Below, one piece after another: positions 6,336 to 15,276 of a DNA stretch of 17,351 nt. Within the stretch, counting starts at the first letter, position 1. Each line of letters begins with the position of its first letter. The stretch is from positions 1-17,351 of the forward strand of contig JAHJDU010000377.1 in the NCBI GenBank assembly GCA_018812385.1, given 5' to 3'. Both the position numbers and the translations under genes were made by a program. Under the pieces are notes generated by a model. That model was not told where the DNA came from and made no database searches. It saw only the letters and a program-made list of their open reading frames with translations. Source of the DNA: Pseudomonadota bacterium (GTDB lineage: Bacteria > Desulfobacterota > Desulfobacteria > Desulfobacterales > Desulfobacteraceae).

Positions 6336-6623
6336 ATGATTCTAGCACAATTGTCCGTATACCCCATAGGCGAAGGTACAAGCTTGGGATCCTTTGTGAA
6401 AAAAGGAATTCAAGTGATAAAAGATTCAGGATATACCTATAGTGTTGGCGGCCTGTCCACCGCTATTGAAGTCCCTGACATGGATTCGTTGTTTGCTTTG
6501 GTCAAACAGGTACGCCAGGCCCACCTTGACCAGGGGGCGAAACGTATTGTTGTTGATTTGAAAATCGATGACAGAGGGGATAAAAACGCGACGCTTAAGA
6601 GCAAAATTAATTCAGTTACTTAG
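6336..6623 (+). CDS. MTH1187/YkoF-type thiamine-binding-like protein (DUF77)
   Basis: The protein has 95 residues, the full length of this small ferredoxin-fold-like family. Typical family features are the N-terminal MILAQLSVYPIGEGTSLGSF, YTYSVGGLSTAIEVPDMDSL in the middle, and the C-terminal GAKRIVVDLKIDDRGDK. Family members form tetramers and bind thiamine or its pyrimidine precursor in the cytoplasm. Their physiological role is poorly defined. GGAGAGAAG lies before the ATG. It is followed after 86 bp by the GlcD-GlcE fusion and further on by PFOR, which uses thiamine diphosphate, so a cofactor-supply or sensing role is conceivable but unproven. Confidence 0.8.
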   Translation: MILAQLSVYPIGEGTSLGSFVKKGIQVIKDSGYTYSVGGLSTAIEVPDMDSLFALVKQVRQAHLDQGAKRIVVDLKIDDRGDKNATLKSKINSVT

Positions 6624-6709
6624 ACAAAGGTGCATTTCTGGCTGTTCAATGGAATAAAATTCAAGGGAATGCGGGTGTGATAAACCGCCCTGCTATATAG
6701 GGAGAAATT

Positions 6710-9373
6710 ATGGCCAATGAACATTTTATTCGTGAATTGGAAACAATAGTAGGCAAATCCAATGTGTCCGTGACCAATACCGGCATTGAACTATACTCCT
6801 ATGATGCTTCTTTGGTAAAAGGGAATCCCGGGGTTGTCGTGTTTCCGGCTAATACCCGGGAGGTTTCCCAATTAGTAAAGGCTGCCAATAAAGAAGGAAT
6901 TGACATTGTTCCCCGGGGGTTTGGTACCAATTTGTCCGGCGGCACCATCTCAGTCACTCAAGGTCTTGTGATCTGCATGTCTCGATTCAACCAGATCCTG
7001 GGCATTCACCCTGAAAGTCGATATGCCGTTGTTCAACCCGGGGTGACCAATCTGGAAGTACAACAGGCCCTGGCAAAGGTTGGTGCCTTTTACGCTCCAG
7101 ACCCGGCCAGCCAGAAAGTGGCCACTCTTGGCGGAAATGCAGGAGAAAATTCAGGGGGCCCCCTTTGTCTGAAATATGGTGTCACCTCCAACCATATCCT
7201 GGGCATGGAAATGGTGATGGCGGACGGCGAAATCCTGAGAATAGGTGGGCCAGCCCTGGATCCTCCCGGGTTTGATCTGCGTGGTCTAATGGTAGGCAGC
7301 GAAGGAGCCATGGCCATTACTACGGAGCTGACTCTGCGTACTTTGCCCAAAACCCAATCCGTTATAACCATGTTAGCTGTTTATGATGATATCCAGGCAG
7401 CTGCCCTTTCTGTTTCAAAAATCATATCAGCCGGAATTCTCCCAAATACCCTTGAAATGATGGATGCCTTAGTAATTGAAGCAGTTGAAGCCAGTATTCC
7501 ATGTGGGTACCCTCTGGATGCGGCGGCTGTATTGCTTATTGAAGTTGAAGGAATGATAGTTGGGCTTAAGGAGCAGGCTGAGCAGATTAAAGAAATCTGT
7601 ATGACCACCCAGTGCCGGGACATCAAGATCGCCAAAAATCAAGAGGAACGAAACCTGTTATGGCAGGGCCGGAAAGGAGCCTTTGGCGCTATTGCCCGCC
7701 TGGCCCCCAATTACCTTGTAAACGATGCCACTGTACCCAGAACCAATTTGCCCAAAGCCCTGGAGCAGATCAAGGCCATTGCCCAAAAACATGAATGCCG
7801 GGTTGGTAATGTTTTCCATGCCGGGGACGGTAATATGCATCCTCTTTTATTGTTTGATTCAAGGAATCCAGGAGAATTGGAAAAGGTGCACAAGGCTGGA
7901 TGGGATATAATGAAAGCCTGCGTTGAGCTGGGTGGTACCATATCAGGCGAGCATGGTATTGGCCGGGAAAAACAAGAGGCCATGAAAATGATTTTTTCCG
8001 GTGACGATCTAAATACCCAGCAAACAGTAAAACTTGCCTTTGATCCGGGAAACGTATTCAACCCAAATAAGGTGATCCCTCTTTCCAAATCGCCTGGCCA
8101 GCCTTTGGAATCTTTTGAGCCCACAATATTGAAACGTCTGGGGGGGGCATCCTGTAAAGGGGTTCCTGAAGCCATTGCTGCCATTAAAAATGCAAAAAAT
8201 GCTGGCAAGTCTGTAATTGCTGTTGGGGCCGATACCTTTAGTCATTATGGAAATCTCTGCAAAGAGAATGTTACGGCTGTGAGTACACTTGCCATGACAG
8301 ATATCATTGAGTATGACTCTGACAACCTGTATATCACTCTGGGGGCGGGAATATCCCTGCATGAACTTCAGGAGATTCTGGGTAAAAATAATCAGTGGCT
8401 GTCCTTGCGCCCGCCTTTTTTTGGCAGTAAGGCCAGCACGGGTTCTCTGGTCGCCATGGGAACCAGCGGTCCTGAACGTATGTTTTATGGGGCTCCCAGG
8501 GATTTTTTACTGGGGCTTCAATATATTGACAGCCAGGGCAGAATAATTTCCACTGGAGGCAAGGTGGTTAAAAATGTTGCCGGATATGACATGACCCGTC
8601 TTATGACTGGAAGCAATGGAAACCTTGGAATAATCACCGAAGCCACCTGGCGAGTCTCCACAAGGCCTGAACTCTGCAAGGCTTTATCCATGACAGGAAA
8701 TCTGGATGATTGTTTTGGAGCTGTGCTGGAGCTTATGAATGCCAATCTGTTCCCTGCCTTTGTAGCAGCTGTTCCAGAAAATAATATTCCAAAAGATAAT
8801 GGTCCAGATCAATTTCCAGATCAATTCCCAAAACAGTGGAAAATGGTCGTGGGTTTTGAAGGCATGGCCAATGTTGTTGAACACCAGGTGGAACAATGCT
8901 CCCTCCTATTGGGCAAACACAAATTAAAGAAATTGGAAACCTGGGATTATCTCTTGATTGACGGGTGTTTTAAAGATATTTTTAATAAAATTGCAATGGC
9001 TCCTTATACCTTGAAGCTGGGGACAGCCACTGGAAAGATGCTGGATCTTATCAATGTTATCAATTCTATCGATGGGATCAAGACCCAGGCAAGGATGTCA
9101 GACTGGCTCCTTGATTTTGGATGCGGCAGGATATTCAGTGCTCTGGATTCATTGGATGGAGATCAATGGACTTCATTGACCCATGGGGCCATGTCCCTTG
9201 ACGGGCATGTGCACCTTGAAAAAGCCCCGGAATCCTTTTGCCGTGAACAGGATGTTTTTGGAGGATTTCCACGGCCAGAATGGGCCATGATGCACAAGAT
9301 CAAAAAGGCCCTGGATCCCCATTCATTGTTTGCACCCGGACGTATGCCCGGAAAGAAACAATATGAGGTTTAA
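6710..9373 (+). CDS. glcD: GlcD-GlcE fusion: FAD-linked glycolate (2-hydroxyacid) oxidase subunit
   Basis: The 887-residue protein looks like two glycolate oxidase subunits in one chain. Residues 1-470 match GlcD: FAD-binding PCMH domain with PRGFGTNLSGG (68-78) and GGNAGENSGGP (141-151), VGSEGAMAI (195-203), then the FAD-oxidase C domain with FHAGDGNMHP (near 367-377) and GGTISGEHGIGREKQEAM (from 407). Residues 480-887 match GlcE: a second FAD-binding domain with GTSGPERMFYGAPRDFLLG (from about 583) and GGKVVKNVAGYDMTRLMTG (from about 615), ending with FAPGRMPG. In E. coli these are separate (about 499 and 350 residues). The expected reaction is glycolate to glyoxylate, passing electrons to GlcF. 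The family also oxidises D-lactate, but the GlcE half favours glycolate. GGGAG precedes the ATG; glcF follows after 26 bp. Confidence 0.85.
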   Translation: MANEHFIRELETIVGKSNVSVTNTGIELYSYDASLVKGNPGVVVFPANTREVSQLVKAANKEGIDIVPRGFGTNLSGGTISVTQGLVICMSRFNQILGIHPESRYAVVQPGVTNLEVQQALAKVGAFYAPDPASQKVATLGGNAGENSGGPLCLKYGVTSNHILGMEMVMADGEILRIGGPALDPPGFDLRGLMVGSEGAMAITTELTLRTLPKTQSVITMLAVYDDIQAAALSVSKIISAGILPNTLEMMDALVIEAVEASIPCGYPLDAAAVLLIEVEGMIVGLKEQAEQIKEICMTTQCRDIKIAKNQEERNLLWQGRKGAFGAIARLAPNYLVNDATVPRTNLPKALEQIKAIAQKHECRVGNVFHAGDGNMHPLLLFDSRNPGELEKVHKAGWDIMKACVELGGTISGEHGIGREKQEAMKMIFSGDDLNTQQTVKLAFDPGNVFNPNKVIPLSKSPGQPLESFEPTILKRLGGASCKGVPEAIAAIKNAKNAGKSVIAVGADTFSHYGNLCKENVTAVSTLAMTDIIEYDSDNLYITLGAGISLHELQEILGKNNQWLSLRPPFFGSKASTGSLVAMGTSGPERMFYGAPRDFLLGLQYIDSQGRIISTGGKVVKNVAGYDMTRLMTGSNGNLGIITEATWRVSTRPELCKALSMTGNLDDCFGAVLELMNANLFPAFVAAVPENNIPKDNGPDQFPDQFPKQWKMVVGFEGMANVVEHQVEQCSLLLGKHKLKKLETWDYLLIDGCFKDIFNKIAMAPYTLKLGTATGKMLDLINVINSIDGIKTQARMSDWLLDFGCGRIFSALDSLDGDQWTSLTHGAMSLDGHVHLEKAPESFCREQDVFGGFPRPEWAMMHKIKKALDPHSLFAPGRMPGKKQYEV

Positions 9374-9399
9374 AGCCAGATCAAGAAGGGGTATGGGCG

Positions 9400-10659
9400 A
9401 TGAATATTTTTGAAGATTACGATGCAATTTCCCAATGTAATAAATGCGGTTTTTGTCAGGAGGCCTGCCCTGTATTTCGTTCAACCGGCCATGAATCCGG
9501 TGTTGCCAGAGGACGACTGGCATTAATGCGTGGCATTATTGAAGATCGTGTTCAATGGACCAGGGAACTGGAAGATCCTTTGTTTAACTGCCTGGGATGT
9601 GGAGCCTGTACTGCCAGCTGCCTGGCTGACGTTCCCACAGCCGATCTGGTCATTAAGGGCAGGGCAGAGTATCTGGAAAAAGTAGGAAGAAAACCCATCC
9701 ACAAGCTGTTGTTTGAACAGCTGCTTCCCTATCCCAGGCGATTGCACATGGCAGCACGGGCAGCAGCCTTTGGGAAAAATTCAGGCATGTCAAAGCTTGC
9801 CAAAGCCCTGGGTCTCCTCAGGATCCTGGGCAGGGATTTTGCCAAGGCTGAAAATATTGTTGAAAAACTTCCTCCAGTTCCTTTTCGGGGGCTTGTTAAG
9901 CCAGGTGAATACCCAGGCACGGGAGAAACGCTTCGCATTGGTTATTTTATTGGCTGCGGGGTTGATGTTATCCAGCAGGAAGCCGGGCAGGAGAGCTTAA
10001 AAATACTGAAAAAAATTGGTAAAACAGTGACTGTCCTTGACAATTGCTGCTGCGGACTGCCGGCATGGACCTATGGGGATATTGATGCAGCTCAAAAACT
10101 GGCATTGAAAAACCTTGAAGCCTTTTCATCCCAATCCTTTGACGTAATTGTCACGGATTGCTCAAGCTGTGCCTCATTTTTAAAGAAATACCCCAAAGTA
10201 TTTCAAGGCGATGAAAAAAATCAGGACCTTGTCCAGGCCCAGACTCCCCTTTTCCAGGACATGGTGGAATTTATTTTTAAAAATGGATATGTAGCTCCTT
10301 CCACCAAATCACCCATTGTGGTGACCTTTCATGATCCCTGCCATGCCGTTCGTGGACAGGGGATATCCAAGGAAAATCGGGAAATTTTAAAGAATATTCA
10401 AGGAGTTACGTTCAGGGAGATGCCGGAAGCTGACTGGTGCTGCGGCGGTGCAGGGTCATACGCATTAACACACTATGATCTTTCCATGAAGGTGCTGGAT
10501 CGAAAAATGAAAAATGTGGAGTTAACTGAAGCGGATTTTCTGGTGACTTCCTGCCCGGCCTGTATGATTCAGCTGTCCCACGGTGTTCGCAGAGCTGGTT
10601 TAAAAACAAAGGTCTGTCACATCTCTGAGATTGTTACAGGCGCTAAACCCAAAGAATAA
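9400..10659 (+). CDS. glcF: Glycolate oxidase iron-sulfur subunit GlcF
   Basis: The 419-residue protein is close to E. coli GlcF (407). Two 4Fe-4S motifs lie at CNKCGFCQEACP (14-25) and CLGCGACTASCL (from 64; the usual final CP is CL here). Two CCG domains follow: one with IGCGVDV and CCCGLP (Cys216-218), one with DPCHAVRGQG and CCGGAGSY (Cys347-348). Such CCG proteins carry electrons from the flavin subunit to a membrane quinone or another acceptor. No membrane segment is visible. The start at 9400 is chosen because AAGGGG at 9386-9391 is well spaced; the ATG at 9393 is in another frame and hits a stop at once. It would form a complex with the GlcD-GlcE protein. Confidence 0.88.
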   Translation: MNIFEDYDAISQCNKCGFCQEACPVFRSTGHESGVARGRLALMRGIIEDRVQWTRELEDPLFNCLGCGACTASCLADVPTADLVIKGRAEYLEKVGRKPIHKLLFEQLLPYPRRLHMAARAAAFGKNSGMSKLAKALGLLRILGRDFAKAENIVEKLPPVPFRGLVKPGEYPGTGETLRIGYFIGCGVDVIQQEAGQESLKILKKIGKTVTVLDNCCCGLPAWTYGDIDAAQKLALKNLEAFSSQSFDVIVTDCSSCASFLKKYPKVFQGDEKNQDLVQAQTPLFQDMVEFIFKNGYVAPSTKSPIVVTFHDPCHAVRGQGISKENREILKNIQGVTFREMPEADWCCGGAGSYALTHYDLSMKVLDRKMKNVELTEADFLVTSCPACMIQLSHGVRRAGLKTKVCHISEIVTGAKPKE

Positions 10660-10699
10660 TAAAATCATATAAAAAATATTGTTAAATAAGGTGAAATGA

Positions 10700-13600
10700 A
10701 TGAAAAAAAACATGCAGACAATTGATGGAAATACAGCAGCAACCCATGTGGCATACGGGATGAGCGAGGTAGCTACCATTTATCCCATTACCCCTTCAAG
10801 CCCTTTGGGTGAAATTGCCGATTCCTGGGCAGTAAAAGGTAGAAAAAATATATTCGGACAGGTCCTGAATATTAAACAGATGCAGTCTGAAGCAGGGGCT
10901 GCCGGTGCAGTTCACGGTGCCCTTACAGCCGGTGCTGTGACTACGACCTTTACTGCTTCCCAGGGACTTTTGCTGAAGATTCCCAACATGTACAAAATTT
11001 CCGGTGAGTTGCTTCCATGTGTTTTCCATGTAACGGCAAGGGCTCTTTCTGCCCATGCTCTTTCCATATTTGGTGACCATGCCGATGTCATGTCTGCGCG
11101 GCAGACAGGGTTTGCCATGCTGGCTTCCAATTCTGTTCAGGAAGCCATGGACCTTGCATTGGTGGCTCATTTGGCTACCATGGAGGCAAGCGTACCATTT
11201 ATGCACTTTTATGATGGTTTCAGGACCTCCCATGAAATCCAGAAAATTGATGTCATTGATTATGAAGATATGGCATCCCTGTTCAACTGGGAAAAATACA
11301 AAGCCTTTAAAAAAAGAGCCATCAATCCTGAAAATCCCAATACCAGAGGAACTGCCCAGAATCCTGATATCTATTTTCAATGCAGGGAGGCAGCCAATAA
11401 ATACTATGAAAGGGTGCCCAAAATTGTAAAGGCCTCCATGAAAAAGGTGGGAGATCTCACGGGCAGATCTTATAATTTATTTGACTATGTGGGAGATCCA
11501 GATGCGCAGCATGTCATCGTGGCCATGGGATCTGGATGCGAAACCATTGAAGAGACCGTGGACAAGCTTGTGCAGAACGGTGAAAAGGTCGGGCTTGTTA
11601 AGGTACGTCTGTACAGGCCCTTTGATGTTAATTCCTTTTTGGCCTCTTTCCCGTCCACTGTATCCAGCATTTCCGTCCTGGACCGTACCAAGGAACCAGG
11701 TGCCGTGGGAGAACCCCTTTATATGGATATCTGCGCAGCATTCATAGAAGTCGGTATTACACCCCCTGCCATTCTTGGCGGCAGATACGGGTTAAGTTCC
11801 AAAGAGTTTAATCCATCTATGGTCAAAGCAGTGTTTGACAATATGAAATCCGTCAAGCCCAAGAAACATTTTGTTGTTGGTATTACAGATGATGTGACCC
11901 ATCTTTCCCTTAAAGTGGAACCTGGTTTTAATTCAGCTCCGGATGGTACAATAGGGGCAAAATTTTGGGGGCTTGGTTCTGACGGCACTGTGGGCGCTAA
12001 CCAGAGCGCCATTGGGATTATTGGAGATAATACGGATAAATACGCTCAGGGGTATTTTGCCTATGATTCCAAAAAGTCCGGAGGTATCACTATTTCCCAT
12101 TTAAGGTTTGGTGACAAACCCATTAAATCAACCTATTCGGTTAATGAACCCGATTTTGTGGCCTGCCACAATCCCACATACGTGAATCTCTATGATGTTT
12201 TAGAGGGGATTAAGCCAGGAGGAATCTTTTTGCTGAACTCCCAGTGGACTGCCCAGGACATGGACACAAAACTGCCAGGGGACATGCGAAAGATTTTCCA
12301 TGATAAAAAACTGAAATTTTATAATGTTGATGCCGTCAAAATTGCCATGGAAGTAGGCCTGGGAAATCGTATCAACATGATCATGCAGACCTGTTTTTTC
12401 AAGCTTGCCAACGTGATTCCCTTTAAAAGAGCCATTGAGCTGTTAAAGGAAGATATTAAAAAAATCTATGGCAAAAAAGGAGACAAGATTGTTGAGATGA
12501 ACATGAATGCCGTGGACAGCACCCTGAGCAATCTTGAGGAGATCAAGATTCCGGATTCATGGGCACAGGCTTCAGGCAAACCAGCACAGCCTGAAAAAGT
12601 CACTGACTATGTTGACAATATCATGCGGCCTGTCCAGAGCCTTAAAGGGGATAGCCTTCCTGTCAGTGCTTTTACGGCGGATGGTTTTTTCCCCAATTCC
12701 ACAAGCCAGTATGAAAAAAGGGGTGTGGCCATCAATGTACCTGAGTGGATTGCCGACAATTGTATTCAGTGCAATCAATGTGCCTTTGTATGTCCCCACG
12801 CAGCTATTATTCCCATCATTGCGACAGACGAGGAGCTTGCAAAGGCGCCTGCTACCTTTGAAACCGCTGCAGCCAAGGGAAAAGAGCTCAAGGATGGATA
12901 TCGCTTCAGGATACAGGTCAACACTTTGGATTGCCTGGGCTGTGGTAATTGCGCTGATATCTGTCCGTCAAAGGAAAAAGCCCTGGTCATGAAACCCCTG
13001 GCTACCCAGAATGAAAAACAGATTCCCAACCATGAATTTTCCCTGACAATTCCCTTTAAGGAAGGTTTGATTAAACGTGACTCTGTAAAGGGAAGCCAGC
13101 TGTACAAACCTTTGCTTGAATTCTCCGGAGCATGTGCAGGATGTGGAGAGACCCCCTATGTTAAGGTTTTAACCCAGTTGTTTGGTGAGAGAATGACCAT
13201 TGCCAATGCAACAGGCTGCAGCTCAATCTGGGGTGGTTCTGCGCCATCCTCGCCCTATTGCGTTAATAGTGACGGCCATGGACCGGCATGGGCCAGCTCT
13301 CTTTTTGAAGATGCTGCTGAATATGGGTATGGCATGATGCTGGCATACAATACCCGCAGGGATGCTCTGGCAGACAAGATTCGAAAGGTCCTTGGGACGG
13401 ATATCTCCCAGAAGATCAAAACCGCCCTGGAGGGATGGCTTGGTAATATGAACAATGCCGAATTGTCAAAGGTGTTTGGAGATCAGCTGAAAGCATTGTT
13501 GACAGAGAATAATGAGAATGCCCTGCTGGATGAAATCCAGGAAGACAAGGCCCTGTTTGTAAAAAAATCCCATTGGATTCTGGGCGGTGACGGATGGGCC

Positions 13601-14218
13601 TATGATATCGGATATGGCGGCCTTGATCATGTAATGGCATCGGGCGATGACATCAACATCCTGGTGATGGATACAGAGGTCTATTCCAATACGGGTGGTC
13701 AGTCTTCCAAGGCAACTCCCATGGGTGCCATTGCCAAATATGCAGGCTCAGGAAAAAAGGTCGGTAAAAAAGACCTTGCCAGAATGATCATGAGTTATGG
13801 CCATGCCTATGTAGCATCCATATCCATGGGAGCCAGCAAACAGCAGACCATGAAGGCGTTTGTGGAAGCGGAAAGATATCCCGGGCCTTCGTTGATTATT
13901 TGTTATGCACCTTGCATTAATCATGGTATTAGAAAAGGAATGGGGAAAACTCAGTTGGAGGCAAAACTTGCCGTGGATTCGGGATTCTGGCCAATGTTCA
14001 GGTATAATCCCAGCTTAAAGGATGAGGGCAAAAATCCTTTTATCCTGGATTCCAAGGCCCCGGACGGAAGTCTGCAGGAGTTTTTGGCGGGTGAGAATCG
14101 TTTTGCCGCCCTTGAGAAAAGTTTTCCTGAAGAGTCCAGGCGGTTGAGGTCAAAGATAGAAAAGGAGTTCCAGGAGCGGTATCAGATCCTGAAAAATATG
14201 GCTGAGAACGGGGTCTGA
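10700..14218 (+). CDS. nifJ: Pyruvate:ferredoxin (flavodoxin) oxidoreductase, single chain
   Basis: The 1172-residue protein has the full homodimeric PFOR architecture. The N-terminal pyrimidine-binding domain shows ATIYPITPSSPLGE (near 26-38) and the gamma-type domain follows. The central ferredoxin domain carries CIQCNQCAFVCP (688-699) and CLGCGNCADICP (745-756). The proximal cluster begins at CAGCGE (812). The thiamine diphosphate motif GDGWAYDIGYGG (near 961-972) is followed by NTGGQSSKATPMG. It converts pyruvate + CoA to acetyl-CoA + CO2 and reduces ferredoxin. Forty bp after glcF, it is probably cotranscribed. In the proposed cycle it regenerates the acetyl-CoA that accepts glyoxylate; in a lactate pathway it would oxidise the pyruvate formed. 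AAGGTG precedes the ATG at 10700; the earlier ATG at 10696 is out of frame. Confidence 0.95.
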   Translation: MKKNMQTIDGNTAATHVAYGMSEVATIYPITPSSPLGEIADSWAVKGRKNIFGQVLNIKQMQSEAGAAGAVHGALTAGAVTTTFTASQGLLLKIPNMYKISGELLPCVFHVTARALSAHALSIFGDHADVMSARQTGFAMLASNSVQEAMDLALVAHLATMEASVPFMHFYDGFRTSHEIQKIDVIDYEDMASLFNWEKYKAFKKRAINPENPNTRGTAQNPDIYFQCREAANKYYERVPKIVKASMKKVGDLTGRSYNLFDYVGDPDAQHVIVAMGSGCETIEETVDKLVQNGEKVGLVKVRLYRPFDVNSFLASFPSTVSSISVLDRTKEPGAVGEPLYMDICAAFIEVGITPPAILGGRYGLSSKEFNPSMVKAVFDNMKSVKPKKHFVVGITDDVTHLSLKVEPGFNSAPDGTIGAKFWGLGSDGTVGANQSAIGIIGDNTDKYAQGYFAYDSKKSGGITISHLRFGDKPIKSTYSVNEPDFVACHNPTYVNLYDVLEGIKPGGIFLLNSQWTAQDMDTKLPGDMRKIFHDKKLKFYNVDAVKIAMEVGLGNRINMIMQTCFFKLANVIPFKRAIELLKEDIKKIYGKKGDKIVEMNMNAVDSTLSNLEEIKIPDSWAQASGKPAQPEKVTDYVDNIMRPVQSLKGDSLPVSAFTADGFFPNSTSQYEKRGVAINVPEWIADNCIQCNQCAFVCPHAAIIPIIATDEELAKAPATFETAAAKGKELKDGYRFRIQVNTLDCLGCGNCADICPSKEKALVMKPLATQNEKQIPNHEFSLTIPFKEGLIKRDSVKGSQLYKPLLEFSGACAGCGETPYVKVLTQLFGERMTIANATGCSSIWGGSAPSSPYCVNSDGHGPAWASSLFEDAAEYGYGMMLAYNTRRDALADKIRKVLGTDISQKIKTALEGWLGNMNNAELSKVFGDQLKALLTENNENALLDEIQEDKALFVKKSHWILGGDGWAYDIGYGGLDHVMASGDDINILVMDTEVYSNTGGQSSKATPMGAIAKYAGSGKKVGKKDLARMIMSYGHAYVASISMGASKQQTMKAFVEAERYPGPSLIICYAPCINHGIRKGMGKTQLEAKLAVDSGFWPMFRYNPSLKDEGKNPFILDSKAPDGSLQEFLAGENRFAALEKSFPEESRRLRSKIEKEFQERYQILKNMAENGV

Positions 14219-14235
14219 AAAATTAAATTCTTTTA

Positions 14236-14263
14236 TTGGACAAAAGATGGATATTACTATACA
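14236..14263 (+). promoter_or_regulatory. Candidate promoter of the FadR-type regulator
   Basis: TTGGAC (14236-14241), a 16-bp spacer and TATACA (14258-14263) lie in the 123-bp gap before the regulator gene. It suggests that the regulator can be transcribed separately from PFOR. No TGGT-N3-ACCA site was seen here, so autoregulation through that motif is not supported. Confidence 0.4.
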
Positions 14264-14341
14264 TAAAGCTTCGTGGCATTATAGGTTTGTCAGAAATCCT
14301 TAATGTAAATCAGGTACAAAAAAACAATAATGGTGAAATAA

Positions 14342-15052
14342 ATGAATCATCCCGATTATCAACCAATTAAACAAGTTAAAGTTTCAACTTTGATTGTGGA
14401 TCAGATAAAATCTCACATCATTAAGGGCAATTTAAACCCTGGAGATCCGCTTCCTTCGGAAAGGGAGCTGATGAGTCTCTTTAGTGTGAGTCGGTCTTCA
14501 TTGCGGGAAGCATTGAAAATCCTCGATACCATTGGGTTTGTGGAAATCTCCCAGAGAAAACGGACCCGGGTGAAATCCATTGTACCCAAAGGCTTTATCG
14601 AGCCTATTCGCAAACTTTTAAAAGAGGACATGGACACTGTTCTGGAGGTACATGATGTCAGAAGGTGCCTGGAGTCCTGGAATGCCTATTACGCTGCTGA
14701 AAGGGCAACAAAAGAGGATATCGAACTTTTGAGGCAAAACCTTGAATCCATGGAAAAAGGGATCACGAAAAAACAGAGCCTTATAGATGATGATGCGGCA
14801 TTTCATCTTGCAATATCCAGCGCAGCCCACAATAAGATTCAGACCCATTTAATGTTTTCCATATATGCTCTCATCCAGAGTACCGTTGGCATCTGTTATG
14901 AGACTAATGAAAGCTGGGATATATTGGAGGAGCATCGGGCCGTATACCAGGCCATCAAGGATAAAAACCCTGAGCTTGCCCGTGAAAAAATGCACATTCA
15001 CCTGGATAAGGTTCTAACTCGAATCCATTATTTTTTTGAAAAAAAAGCTTAG
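14342..15052 (+). CDS. GntR-family transcriptional regulator, FadR subfamily (GlcC/LldR/PdhR-like)
   Basis: The protein has 236 residues, normal for the FadR subfamily. An N-terminal winged helix-turn-helix (about 14-75) contains the GntR signature PGDPLPSERELMSLFSVSRS followed by SLREALKILDTIGFVE. A C-terminal all-helical FCD domain (about 95-230) keeps likely metal/ligand residues: Asp and His in DDDAAFHLAIS, His in EEHRAVYQAI and His in MHIHLDKV. FCD regulators sense small carboxylates such as glycolate, lactate or pyruvate. The matching TGGT-N3-ACCA-like sites lie in front of the CoA-ligase operon at 2305 and 2453. The expected role is derepression of that operon by its substrate; the actual ligand is not readable from sequence. 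The ribosome site (GGTGAAA) is weak. Confidence 0.88.
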   Translation: MNHPDYQPIKQVKVSTLIVDQIKSHIIKGNLNPGDPLPSERELMSLFSVSRSSLREALKILDTIGFVEISQRKRTRVKSIVPKGFIEPIRKLLKEDMDTVLEVHDVRRCLESWNAYYAAERATKEDIELLRQNLESMEKGITKKQSLIDDDAAFHLAISSAAHNKIQTHLMFSIYALIQSTVGICYETNESWDILEEHRAVYQAIKDKNPELAREKMHIHLDKVLTRIHYFFEKKA

Positions 15053-15205
15053 CTATTTTTTCTGATCCTTCTGGGGTATTATGTCGGCCCCCGCCTGGAA
15101 CTGGATGCCAGAACATTATCCAGGACAGCCTATTTTCTTCTGGCGCCTTCTTTTGTGTTTGATATCGTCAGCCTTGTGACATTGACCATTCTTTATATGG
15201 TATAA
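15053..15205 (+). pseudogene. Scrap of an AEC-family permease N-terminus
   Basis: Directly after the regulator stop, and in the same frame, 50 codons read FFLILLGYYVGPRLELDAR, then LSRTAYFLLAPSFVFDI, then a hydrophobic stretch ending at TAA (15203-15205). The pattern (LLGY, about 15 residues, LS-R-x-x-Y-LL-P-x-x-F) resembles the first two membrane segments of AEC (auxin efflux carrier-type) transporters of organic acids. There is no start codon, and a normal protein has over 300 residues. It is a deletion remnant, perhaps of a former organic-acid carrier of the adjacent Lut locus. Confidence 0.5.
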
Positions 15206-15276
15206 CTAGGGATAATCTTATAGCAGGTTAAGTTTTGTGGCCCAGGGATAAAACTATTTTTTATAGGGAACACAGA

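Noticed and set aside
6671..6690. GCGGGT...ACCGC inverted repeat before the GlcD-GlcE gene as an operator
   Set aside because: The arms pair only with a bulge and do not fit TGGT-N3-ACCA; too weak to list.
10796..11380. Minus-strand open frame of 194 codons
   Set aside because: It lies wholly within the PFOR gene on the opposite strand; composition follows from PFOR codon use.
14219..14235. Terminator after PFOR
   Set aside because: There is a T-rich stretch but no GC-containing stem before it.
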